A stretch of 64,000 bases of DNA from Elgaria multicarinata webbii (lineage: Eukaryota; Chordata; Lepidosauria; Squamata; Anguidae). A program made the translations under genes and the position numbers. Shown in pieces: positions 54,650 through 64,000 of this stretch (position 1 is its first letter; each line of letters starts with the position of its first letter). The notes beneath the pieces are model-generated. The model was not told the DNA's origin and did not search any database. It saw only the letters and a list, made by a program, of their open reading frames with translations. Location: positions 11,778,501 to 11,842,500 of the forward strand of contig NC_086185.1 of the NCBI RefSeq assembly GCF_023053635.1. The letters run 5' to 3'.

Positions 54650-55060
54650 GGATGTGCAAACTGTTTAAAATCCATTTCATCATTTCGCAAATTGTCAGAC
54701 ATCTTTTGTTCCATTGTCTGCCTACTTATGGAATCAGAGTTGTTGTTTTTTAGTTTCCAGATTTGCCACATGCAAATTTGCACATGTGCAAAAGTGCACA
54801 TCCCCCCTCCCCAAATGCACAGATTCCTCCAAAATCACTTTTTCACACTTTAACCTATGGGGGAAATGCACTTTTGTGGCCATTTTTTAAATATATATAT
54901 ATGTGTGTGTGTGTGTATTTTTCTATGATGAAATTTGTGCAAAAGTCCTAAAGATTAGTAAAACAGTCCACAAGGGGGAAAGCTGGTCTGCTGTGGAATC
55001 CACAAGTCAGATTCATAAAAATCCAAACTCAGTTGGTTCTGTTGTGGATTTCTTCAATGT
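54650..55060. mobile_element. Unclassified repeat beginning GGGATGTGCAAA
   Basis: The motifs GGGATGTGCAAACTGTTT, CACATGCAAATTTGCACATG and GGAATCCACAAGTCAG recur, diverged, at about 23470-23660, 30120-30190 and 59450-59850. This suggests an old dispersed family. I cannot define its ends or class. Octamer-like ATGCAAAT strings inside it are part of the repeat. Confidence 0.3.
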
Positions 55061-55441
55061 CCCTACTTCCCCTACCACAACTGAGGCCTGTGAAGTGGGT
55101 GCAGGCAGGCAATGTGGTTAGATGCAGAGGAGGAACCTTATGGTTAGCTCTCTTTCCATGAACTGTTTAGTGAATTGTTTAATGCAAGTTTTTGTCATTA
55201 CTGGTACTAGAATATTGTTAACTGACCCACCAGTGTGTCTTGCATGAATTTCAATTTTGCTGTGTTGGAAATGAATTGCAATTGAGTTAGGGTGCAATCA
55301 ATAGGATTGAGTTAGGGTACAATCCTACTGATTGCAGCCTCAGTGATCAGAAGCCCCTAAACTTGGAGGCGTCTGATCATCCAATGCAGGGCATGAGCAG
55401 TGGTGGAGATGAACTTCACCGCCCTGTTTTCTGGCACAGCA

Positions 55442-55945
55442 GATATCGCTCAATGGGCATTTTAGCCCATCTAGCAAGGGCACTTAGAATCATAGAATAG
55501 TAGCATTGGAAGAGGCCTACAAGGCCATCGAGTCCAACCCCCTGCTAAATGCAGGAATCCACCCTTAAGCATACCTGACAGATGGTTGTCCAGCTTCCTC
55601 TTGAATGCCTCTAGTGCGGGAGAGCCCACAACCTCCCTAGGTAACTGGTTCCATTGTCATACTGCTCTAACAGTCAGGAAGTTTTTCCTGATGTCCAGCT
55701 GGAATCTGGCTTCCTTTAACTTGAGCCCGTTATTCCGTGTCCTGCACTCTGGGAGGATCAAGAGTCGAGATATCGCTCGATGGGCATTTTAGCCCATCTA
55801 GCAAGGGCACTTAGAATCATAGAATCACAGAATAGTAACCCCCTGCTCAATGCAGGAATCCACCCTAAAGCATCCCTGACAGATGGTTGTCCAGCTGCCT
55901 CTTGAACGCCTCTGGTGTGGGAGAGCCCATGACCTCCCTTTGGAC
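55442..55945 (-). mobile_element. Two CR1 3' ends within a tandem duplication
   Basis: GATATCGCTCAATGGGCATT (55442) recurs as GATATCGCTCGATGGGCATT (55769), each followed by the same 30 bases and a CR1 terminal repeat. The offset is 327 bases. The first CR1 piece spans about 55486-55765, the second about 55814-55945, and the second lacks part of the usual 3' region. Confidence 0.75.
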
Positions 55946-56045
55946 AGGGAGAGAAGGAGACTGCTACTCCATCCCCCCATGATCTGCTATCTGAGACAGT
56001 TGCTTCACACTGCAATTTTTTGCTATTTACGGCTGCGATATGTGC

Positions 56046-56046
56046 A

Positions 56047-56109
<63 letters not shown>
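56046..56109. repeat. (AAT)n microsatellite
   Basis: About 21 uninterrupted AAT units. Poly-Tyr and poly-Ile frames are artefacts. Confidence 0.95.
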
Positions 56110-56110
<1 letters not shown>

Positions 56111-56559
56111 TTTCCAGGTTTGGGGCACTACCCCCAGCTTGGCTGACAGAGGCAAGATGAATCGAGGGTCATATTTCTCCATGTTGGACAACCCTTCTGC
56201 CCTCTGATCCTTTGCCTTGCTATTTTCTCCTCCCTTCCAGCCTCTAGCCTCACTATTTCTCTCCACCACCACCTTGTTTGCTCACTTTTGACTAGCCAGC
56301 GCCCCAGGGCCACCATGATGTGATTAGCCACATCCCCCATGGGAGCCATTTTCTGGTGGAGCCCACAGCAGTTTCTCAAATTCCCAAATGTTCCCACAGC
56401 TGCGAGAAAGTTGGTGACCCCTGCTATAGCGAATGAATTATGGATATAATAAATATATTTGAGGCTTCAGGTGAGTAATTTGGCATTTGCTTTTCATAAG
56501 ACTCATTGTAAGAATGCATAACAGTCTATGGTACTGTCATTTTAAGGTTTCCATATCAG

Positions 56560-56708
56560 CTGAAGAAAGAAACCAGGAAGCCACCACAGATGTTATGAAA
56601 AAGGATGAAACGCAAGACATTCTGAGGAAATATTTTCTTCGCATTGGGGGCATGTTGGTTTTGCCAATGCCCGCAGACAGTCCTCTCTTCACGGATGAGG
56701 AAATGTGA
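56560..56708 (+). CDS. Candidate last exon of the unidentified gene
   Basis: After the acceptor TTTCCATATCAG the frame that needs one base from the preceding exon, as supplied at 52392, reads EERNQEATTDVMKKDETQDI, then LRKYFLRIGGMLVLPMPADS and PLFTDEEM before TGA at 56706. An AATAAA follows 69 bases later. In phase 0 the same exon would give only LKKETRKPPQML and a stop, so the phase matters. The C-terminal segment is protein-like but matches nothing I know. If exons at 39327, 39562, 52169 and this one are all that is coded, the product has about 166 residues. Confidence 0.4.
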
Positions 56709-56776
56709 ATAGAAACCACGAGATCACCTAGGAAAAGAAGAGCCAGCAGATGAAAATACACTATTACATCTTAGAT

Positions 56777-56782
56777 AATAAA
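56777..56782 (+). other. AATAAA, candidate poly(A) signal of the unidentified gene
   Basis: Canonical hexamer 69 bases after the predicted stop codon, a normal distance for a compact last exon. Confidence 0.35.
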
Positions 56783-57251
56783 AGTCAAGGCCCAAAAGTA
56801 TGACCTCCAGCAAGGAGCATGGCAAGAAGTATCATTATTCACTCAAAGCAGTGAGTTGCGTGCATGACACAAATCAGGAATAGTCCAGGTAACTTCACAC
56901 ATCATAGGAAATCATGTTTTCCTGCTGCAAGAGCAAGCCATAGTGAACCTCAGGCTCTCACACTCCCTCTCCTTTCTCCCCCTTTCATGTGTTAGAGGAG
57001 AAAAGCAAAGGCTTCTGCTCTGATTTTAGAGCAAGTATTTATAGAGTGCCTTACCATGGGTTCCCCTGGCCTCTGCCTGCTTCTTTTCAGATCTTTTTGC
57101 ATGTGAGCACACACATTCATACACAAATACATGCTGTCAGGCAAAAACCTGATTTTGGCATCTTTCTTGGCATGTGGATGCAACACGCTCCAGGGGCTTG
57201 GAAGATGCAACTGCCCATTAGTGATCATGCCTCATCAGCTACCAGGATGTG

Positions 57252-57253
<2 letters not shown>

Positions 57254-57281
<28 letters not shown>
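57254..57281. repeat. (GA)n microsatellite
   Basis: About 14 GA units, just left of the hAT-type element at 57327. Confidence 0.9.
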
Positions 57282-57285
<4 letters not shown>

Positions 57286-57326
57286 CTCACAAGAAAAGGG
57301 CAACCAAAACAATGAAGAGTTAGGAA

Positions 57327-57950
57327 TAGGGCTGTGCATGGACACACACCCCCTGATCCGCTCTGGATCCCGATCTGCAACTTCTGGATCGGGTCTGATC
57401 CGCCCCGCGTTGATCCGCGGGGCTCCAGATCTGGATTGGAGCTCCATGTTTCCCCCCCCCCCCATAGACTTGAATTGAAAATCAATGCCCAGTTTGAAGC
57501 AAATTCGAGCATCTGGAGCCAGGTAAGGGCTCCCTCCCTCCTCACCACTTACCTGCCTCCGTCGCGGTCTGACAGCAACTTCAACTGAGGCCCAGGCCTC
57601 AAACAGGAAGACCAGGCTGCAGCCTAGTCTTCTTGTTTGAGGCCTGGGCCTCAGCTGAAGCTGCCGCTGGACCGCGACGGAGGCAGGTAAGCCCCCCTCC
57701 CCTCCTGCCCCCTTACCTGGCTCTGCCACCGTCACCGCATGGACTGTGGCGGCACCAGGTAAGCCCCCTTCCCGCCACACTTACCTTTTTTTTGGAGCTC
57801 CAGATCGAGGCGAAGGATGCTCTTGGTCTCGATCTGCTTCATTTCGATCTGCAGCTCCCCCGACCCGATCCATCTCTGCCTTTGTCGGAAGTGAATCAGG
57901 CCACTCTGCTATCAGTTCTAAGAAGCGAAGCGGAGCGGAGCACAACCCTA
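57327..57950. mobile_element. hAT-type non-autonomous element, family H, with 8-bp target duplication
   Basis: Ends TAGGGCTGTGC and GCACAACCCTA are inverted. GTTAGGAA (57319-57326) and GTTATGAA (57951-57958) agree at 7 of 8 bases. The TAGGG end and 8-bp duplication fit hAT. The 624-base inside contains a large perfect-looking hairpin (GAGGCCCAGGCCTCAAACAG against CTTGTTTGAGGCCTGGGCCT) and CpG-rich GATCCG/CGGATC motifs. No transposase is encoded. Confidence 0.85.
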
Positions 57951-57967
57951 GTTATGAACACCTTCCC

Positions 57968-59076
57968 TAAGAGGGAAGGCTAAAGTGTTTGGGACTTTTT
58001 AATTTAGAGACAAGACCAAGGGGAGACATGAACAAATTATGTAAAATTATGCATCGTGTGAAAATTTTGGTGGCCAAAATTGTGGAAACCTTTTGAAATT
58101 TTCAAGTTTTGTGACTTTTAAGTTTGCATGCTTATAGTAAATGTTCTGTTTCACAGAATTCAAATGTTTAAATACAGATTGATAGAGAATTTAATGCTGA
58201 ATTCAGTACAAAAAACAGAAAGCAAATATTTGCAGTTCAAAAAAAAGTTCTGCTTACTTTCGTCTAAAAACAAACACAGGTGTGATTGAGTGAAGAAGCG
58301 GATTGCAATTGCAAAACCTACTGGCCAATCACAGTCCTTGTTCTGGGGACCAATCACGTGGCAGTGGCTGTGATACATCACGTTTCAAGTTGGGGAAAGT
58401 CAGTTTTGCTGTTTGTTCTGTAACTGAAGAGCAATTGGAGATTGTGTGAATATTTGAAGTATTTCTCAAATTACAAGTGCACGTACGTACATCATAAATA
58501 GAGCCATGGCACCAAAGAAAAGAGTTGATTGGACACCCAGGAATAGAAGCAGGGTTGTTGTGTTACGTGAATCAGGTCTTTCAATTGATATATAAACATT
58601 TGAATTCCGTGAAACAGAACATTTTCTATAAGCATGCAAAGTTGCAAAACATGAAAATTTCAAAAAGTGTCCACAATTTTGGCCACTAATTCTAGCTCAT
58701 GTCTTCCTTTCTCACATTACTAGAACATGAGGCCACACAATAAAGAACTCCCACTTCTCTGTAGATTCAGGACAGGCAAGTAAACATACTTCTTTACATA
58801 ATGCAGAAGTAATTTGTGGAATTCTTTGCCATGATGTGTGTTCATGGCCACGGGGCTCAGGTGGGTTTAAGAATGGATTAGACAAATTCAGGGAAGATGC
58901 AGCTATCAGTGGCTATTAGCCATGATGGCTGTATGGAACCTCCAGCTTGGCCATCACATACCAGTTCCTGGAGGGCCAACACTGAGGGAGGGTGGTTGCC
59001 TTCTTGCTTGGCTTGTTGCTGGACTCAGTGGGCCTTTGATTTGATCTAGCAGGGCACTTGCATTCTTCCAACAGTT
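57968..59076 (+). mobile_element. CR1 LINE (second subfamily) split by a Tc1-type insertion
   Basis: GGCTAAAGTGTTTGGGACTT to ATGCATCGTGTG (57978-58060) and TAGAACATGAGGCCACACAA to GATTTGATCTAGCAGGGCAC (58692-59076) are consecutive parts of a CR1 subfamily whose end differs from the ATTCTATG type. A reverse-strand copy of the same subfamily is at 62605. The gap is the element at 58070. Confidence 0.8.
58070..58686. mobile_element. Tc1/mariner-type element, internally deleted
   Basis: Terminal inverted repeats of about 100 bases, beginning GTGGCCAAAATTGTGG on both strands and continuing through TTTGCATGCTTATAG and AAATGTTCTGTTTCAC, bound about 617 bases. From ATG 58506 one frame reads MAPKKRVDWTPRNRSRVVVL then RESGLSID before a stop at the junction with the right repeat. 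This is the N-terminal helix-turn-helix start of a Tc1-like transposase. The catalytic DDE domain is gone, so the copy is non-autonomous and was moved by a relative. It sits inside CR1. Confidence 0.8.
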
Positions 59077-59148
59077 CAGTGACCTGCTGAGCTAGATATA
59101 GTCCATTTATGTAGCACAGAAATATTGGCCTGTTCTATTGGAGATTTC

Positions 59149-59265
59149 GGCCGGATCTACACTACTGCTTTAAAGCGCTTTATAACAGTTTTATAGCGCT
59201 TTAAAGCAGTTAAAGCGCTTTATAACTGTTATAAAGCGCTTTAAAGCAGTAGTGTAGATCCTGCC
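59149..59265. mobile_element. Fold-back element, family C, near-perfect hairpin
   Basis: GGCCGGATCTACACTACTGC and GCAGTAGTGTAGATCCTGCC are the ends. Almost the whole 117 bases pair with each other through TTTAAAGCGCTTTATAAC-type segments. TTC lies on both sides (59146-59148 and 59266-59268), a possible 3-bp target duplication that suggests a PIF/Harbinger-like source. Confidence 0.75.
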
Positions 59266-60034
59266 TTCATGACATATACTAGGTGATGGCTGAAGCAAGA
59301 GGACATGGCATTGGGTGACAGCTGTAAGGGAGCAGGTTCAGTACCTTGGGCAGATCCATAAGTACTGACTCAGGAAGGTTGGGCTCAAATTCAGTACCAC
59401 GGAGAGCAATCCTACAACAATGGAATCAATTGAGTTCAAATCTCTATGAATCTGAACCATGGATTCTGTAGTGGACTGGCTTTTCCCAAGTCTCATGGAT
59501 TCTCCAAACTTGCAAAGTGTTTTTTTTAAAAAAAAAAAATCCTGGAATTTTATGCAAATTTTATCATAGAAAACTTTGTAATATTAAAAGAAATGAGCCA
59601 AAAATGCATTTAGCCTATGCATCATCCCACCCCCAGGCTAAAGTATAAAAAATAGAATTTTGGGGCTAGGGGAGAGGATTTGAACATTTTCAGTGGGAAT
59701 TTGCACAAATGCAAATTTGCACAAATTTGAGAACTTGGGAAAAAAAGATCAAATCCCGTCAATAACTGGATAATGAACCGAAAGGCACTGACAAATCGGA
59801 GAAATAGAACTGGCATGGAGTTTGCAAAATGTGTACACTCCTAACAGTTCCAAAAAAGGCTCATTTTATTATTCTTAAATTTAAAATTTATTATCGTTTT
59901 CTACAACAAAGTGGTTGTTGTTTATTCCCAAGTAAATGAGTTTAGCATCAGGGCAGCAGAAACAGATTCCTCTGTATTCCTGCAGCCATCATGATGCTTG
60001 GATTTAAGGCTGTTCAAAAGCTGAAAACGCACAT

Positions 60035-60760
60035 GCTCAGAATATTTGTTTATTGGATTTGTACCCCGCCTTTCTGCAAAGGACCTGGCCCCAAACGGTT
60101 TTGGGCTCGGGATGTTAATACCAGCACTTTGAATCGGGCCTGGAAATTAGGGCTGTGCACGGACCCCCCGATCCGCTCTGGATCCCGATCCACAACTTCC
60201 GGATCGGGTCCGCTCCGCCCCGCATTGATTCACCCATGGTCCGCTCTGATCCCCTGCGGGGCTCCAGATCAGAGCTCCGTGTTCCCCCTCTAGACTTATA
60301 TTGAAAAGGGTCCCCTCCCCCCTCACCACTTACCTGCCTCTGTCATGTTCCGGCGGCGGCTTCAACTGAGGCCAAGGTCTCAAACAGGAAGACCAGGCCG
60401 CGGCCGTAGCCTGGTTTTCCTGTTTGAAGCTGAGGCCTCAGTTGAAGCTGCTGCCGGAACATGATGGAGGCAGGTAAGGTCCCCTCCCCCCTTACCTGGC
60501 TCTGCTGCCGTCACCACACGGACTGCAGTGCTGTCAGGTAAGCCCCCCCTCCCACCACACTTACCTTTTTTTGGAGCTCCAGATTGAGGTGAAGGATCCG
60601 CTTCATCTCGATCTGCAGCTCCCCCGACCTGATCCGTCTCCGCCCTTGTCAGAGGCGGATCAGGCCGCTCCGCTATCGGTTCTAAGAAGCGAAGTGGAGC
60701 ACAGCCCTACTGGAAATGTATTGGCAGTCACTGCAATGCAGATGGAAAAGTACATGGTTA
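60035..60760 (-). mobile_element. L2-like LINE fragment interrupted by a hAT-type element
   Basis: GGATTTGTACCCCGCCTTTC, then GTTAATACCAGCACTTTGAA up to 60147, and GTATTGGCAGTCACTGCAAT after 60717, are continuous parts of the LINE also seen in reverse at about 51140-51180 (CCCGGAAACTAATTGGCAGC). The family H element lies between. Confidence 0.65.
60148..60709. mobile_element. hAT-type non-autonomous element, family H, with exact 8-bp target duplication
   Basis: TAGGGCTGTGC and GCACAGCCCTA are the ends of a 562-base unit. CTGGAAAT occurs directly outside both (60140-60147 and 60710-60717), an exact 8-bp duplication. The inside matches 57327-57950 in order. It has an internal hairpin around GAGGCCAAGGTCTCAAACAG. 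Confidence 0.9.
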
Positions 60761-62600
60761 GCTTCGTCCACCCGTACCTGTTTCCCCCGAATTATCCCCT
60801 ACAGCACTAAGCTGTTGTTGTTGTTGTTAGTTAGTTAAATCACACCCCAGGCAGAAGCGCTCCTAACATCCTTTGCATACCAGGAAAAGGGTTTAAGGGG
60901 GGGAAATGTAAAAAAATCATAAAAAATCAACGGATAACCCAATCCGATTCAAATTTGGTATGCTTAAATCTCTCCTTAATATCTATTACTGTGCCAATTT
61001 TGATGTCTTTAGCTTTATCTGCAGATGTAAGCATTTGTTTAATTTGAAGCATAAAAGTATCAAATCCTCCTCCTGCGCCCCCAGTGGCCGCTCGGAGAAC
61101 AACAAATGATTTGCTCCAAAACTAGTAGCAAAAATAGGTCGGGTCTTTTGGCTTTAAAGCACAATTAAAGCAGGATTCATGGGAGTACTTCACAGTCCAA
61201 GCAGATTATAAGCTGGAAAACAGTATAACGTTGGTGTGGTAAAGCTCGGTGACTCTCAACCTGCCCTTCCATCCATCTTTCTTCCACCTCATTATGACAT
61301 CACCATCATCATCATCTCCTGCCCAAGTATCTACAGGATGACTTCACAATATACATCCCGAGCAAGAACGGAAGCAAATGGCTGTCACAGGAAAACAAGT
61401 TCTCCCATCAAGGTTAGAATGAAGGATGAGGTGAATAATTCTTGGGCTTATGGGGGGGGAGGGAATTACCACCCCATGATGCTATTTATTTTAGAGGGGA
61501 AGCTATCCTTCATGCCATGTCTAGTTTGGCCCTCAAGCTGATTCCCATGATCTGTACTGACTTTAGCCTTTACTCGACTGAACGGAAAACTCCCCACGTA
61601 TGTTTTTGGCCGTTGTTTTATTTTAAGATGGAGATAGTAGGCAGGAAAATATGCTTCCTCTCAAAGTTGCTACTCAAAGCCACCGCTCCATGCTGTTTCA
61701 GGAAGAGGCCTGGCCCTGAGAGATAGTCTAAACAACGGGCATCTGGTAGCCATACTTACAGGGGAAATCAGACTGGAACATCACAACAGTCTCTTTCAGT
61801 TGAATTCTGTTTCATTTAATTTCTGGGACATCATCCAGTTCCACAGAGGTTTTCTCCAGCTGGCACTTTCCTGCGCGGCTGGTTGCAAGATCCAGCATTA
61901 AACGGGAAGGCTTCAAGGGAGGTACGAAGTTGGGTTGGGTGTCGTGCGGCAATCTCACAGCGATCTTTTGGGGCCTCATCACACAACCCACTGTGGAGCA
62001 CCACAGTGGCCTTTGAGAAGTGGACGTGTGCAGCAAATAAGGCTCTCCTCCTGCCCAGCTATGCTGTAAAATCCATTAGGCTGAGAAATAGTGGATAGAA
62101 AAGTCCTATTTAGACTACACCCTTTAAAATGAATGGGAAACTAACTTAAGTCATGATCACTTCAATGGGCCTACTCTAAGTAGGACTTTAGTTGGATTCT
62201 ACCCAGTGACAGTCTCAAGGTCAGCCAGTAGACTTAATGGTTGAGTCAGAATTTGAACTTGGGTTTCATAGTCCTAGTCTGACACACCACTCTAGTTATC
62301 TGGTGGTCTGTGATTTGGACTCCCCAAGATGAACATAGAAATGAGCACAGGTGGATGAATATTTTCCCCCAATAGTCTTGTCCGGGGATGAGTGTTACAT
62401 GGCTTTAAATGGTGGGAGGCATAGAGAATCGGTTTATCCATGGCTGTATGGAATCCATGCTTCCCAAGTTGATCACAAAATGCCACTAGATCCCAGTTAC
62501 AAGGTGTCAATGACAGGAGAGGACTATTGCTTGAGTACCCTGATGACAGGCTTCACAGAGGGATCTTATTGGCCACTGTGGACAACTAGATGTTCTCTTC
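60760..62600. other. Unassigned non-coding stretch
   Basis: No gene is recognised. A family G-like unit lies at about 62100-62205. Segment 61440-61730 has an open frame (SLALKLIPMICTDFSLYSTE) without splice or start evidence. GTT and TTAG triplets occur near 60813-60835. Confidence 0.4.
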
Positions 62601-62604
62601 TAAT

Positions 62605-62980
62605 GTTAAGAACATAGGAAGGGCCCTGCTGGATCAGAACAAGTGTCCATTTAGCCCAGCGTTCTGTTCACACAGTGGCCAAACATCCGCTTGTGGGTAA
62701 GGAAAAACACAAATAGGACACAAACGTAACAGCATCTGGTGAACACAGGCTTATCTGATACTGAAGGCAGCATATAGCCAACAAGACCAATAGCCTTTGA
62801 TAGCACTAACCTCCATGAATTTGGCTAATCCCTTTTTAAAGCCACCTGGTGGCCATCGCACTACATCTTGTGGCAGCACATTCAGTGGTTTAAAAATGTG
62901 CTGTCTGAAGAAGTCCTTCCTTTTATCTTTCCTGAATCTCCCACCAATCATCTTCATGGGATGATCCTGAGTTCTAGTAT
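62605..62980 (-). mobile_element. CR1 LINE (second subfamily), 3' end
   Basis: TTAAGAACATAGGAAGGGCC, CTGCTGGATCAGAACAAG and CACAGTGGCCAAACATCC mark the 3' end. CTCCATGAATTTGGCTAATC and GTCTGAAGAAGTCCTTCCTT follow. Same subfamily as 57968-59076. Confidence 0.85.
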
Positions 62981-63047
62981 TATAAGAAGGGGGGGCAAAT
63001 GTCTCCCTATCTATAGGTCAGTGTGATAGAGCACATGCTTTGTATTA

Positions 63048-63610
63048 GGGGTGTGATCCGCTCCGATTAGGAGCGTAAAAGCAGTAGCGGATTGGCCTGC
63101 TCCGCCTTACCCAGAGGCGGAGTAGGAGTGGACTGCGGACCCCCTAGAAGCAAGGCGAAGAGAAGCGCCCATTTTTCGGAGCTCCTAGTTCAGGCGGAGC
63201 GCTCCGGTCGCCATCTTGAAAACATTTCGCCATAGGATTGCATTGCGGCAAATAATCACGCATAACTACGTTGTTTTTGAAGCTATCGTTCTAGAAATTC
63301 TTGTGCTCAGAGAGTCGTGGATGGGGGTCATTTTGAGACCACTCTCACCTCTCTGCGTTGTCTGGGTCGCGTGCTATATTTTTGTGAAAATCGGGTCAAC
63401 CGCGCGGCTCAAACGGCGTTTTCGGCTTTTCGCCCATAGGATTGCATTGAGGGAAAGAATCGGGGATAACTGGGGGGGGTTTAAGCTATCGTTCTGAAAA
63501 TTCTTGTGCACAGAGAGTCATGGATGGGGGTCATTTTGAGACTACTCTCAACTTTCTGCGTCGTACGGGTCGCGCGATAGAAGTTTTTAAAAAATCGGCG
63601 GGAAAAATAC
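63048..63610. mobile_element. Unclassified element with GATCCGCTCC end and a 204-bp internal tandem duplication
   Basis: It begins TAGGGGTGTGATCCGCTCCG, similar to the family H end. It contains two copies of a block starting CATAGGATTGCATTG (63231 and 63435), each continuing to GGTCATTTTGAGAC and GGTCGCG. No coding capacity is recognised. The right end is not clear. Confidence 0.5.
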
Positions 63611-64000
63611 CTTTTTCAAAGGGCTGAGGGGCAGAGTCAGCTCCCGGTCATGATGATCCCAAAGTTGGAGGAGGGCATAGGCAAAACAGGTAACTTGGGA
63701 TTCTGGGAAACTTCTCTTTCTTCATCTGAACGGGCTTTTCCCCGTGTTTTTTAACACAGTAGCCCCACCAAATGCACAAACACAACCTGAAATCATATAC
63801 TAAGCCAAGAATAAGAGATAGAAACACAGCACTGCTCCCCACCCTAACCTTGGGGAACAACTGAATCGATGTGGTGCAAGGGGATGAGCTCCCCTAGGGC
63901 ATCTCATCGTGGACGTGCCCCCACTCTCTCCTGCACTGGAAGGCCATTAGAGCCTTCCAAAGAGAGTAAAACGGTGGAGCAATGCCTATCATGAGTTGAA
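63610..64000. other. Unassigned end of the window
   Basis: No gene, splice pattern or known repeat family could be recognised in the last 390 bases. Confidence 0.4.

Noticed and set aside
54772-54790. Octamer-type ATGCAAATTTGCAC as a POU3F4 regulatory site
   Set aside because: It lies inside a dispersed repeat family with similar strings at other copies, so position near POU3F4 gives it no special meaning.

Overview
The window looks like nuclear DNA from a squamate reptile (lizard or snake). It carries one unmistakable vertebrate gene, POU3F4. The rest has the repeat profile of a squamate genome: CR1 LINEs ending in ATTCTATG-type 3' repeats, L2-like LINE tails with AAATA runs, tRNA-derived and 5S-derived SINEs, many fold-back DNA elements, and long ATT and TTC microsatellites. 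I cannot name the species or genus from sequence alone.

Layout. Positions 1-3900 are AT-rich, non-coding and free of recognisable transposons. Positions 3900-5560 form a CpG-rich block that contains the single-exon, 378-residue POU3F4 gene (4379-5515, +). Its 3' untranslated region begins with about 340 bases of almost pure pyrimidine, including about 33 TTC units, and may run to a poly(A) signal near 8250. The transposon-poor domain extends to about 11.2 kb. Perfect octamers (ATGCAAAT/ATTTGCAT), the recognition site of POU proteins, lie on both sides of the gene.

From 11.2 kb to the end the DNA is a mosaic of transposable elements. Fold-back elements fall into at least eight families. Two families can be assigned to the hAT superfamily from 8-bp target duplications, and others look PIF/Harbinger-like. 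LINE fossils belong to CR1 (two subfamilies), L2-like, R4-like and Penelope-like groups. There is a solo LTR with an exact 5-bp duplication (27159-27715) and a retroviral-type 3' LTR with its polypurine tract (48978-49442, minus). Nested insertions give a local order of events: CR1 into a SINE, two hAT copies into one fold-back element, a Tc1-type element into CR1, a short L2 tail into an older L2, and CR1 into the R4-like LINE.

The main unexplained signal is a possible unidentified multi-exon host gene on the + strand, about 39.3-56.8 kb. Four exon-like segments have AG/GT boundaries, compatible phases, an acidic predicted C-terminus, a stop codon and an AATAAA signal. I do not recognise the protein, so this is a prediction and not an identification. 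Several transposon-free stretches rich in homeodomain-type motifs (28.2, 30.7, 36.6 and 42.0-42.8 kb) are candidates for conserved enhancers, which are expected around POU3F4. I see no CRISPR array, rRNA gene or intact tRNA gene.
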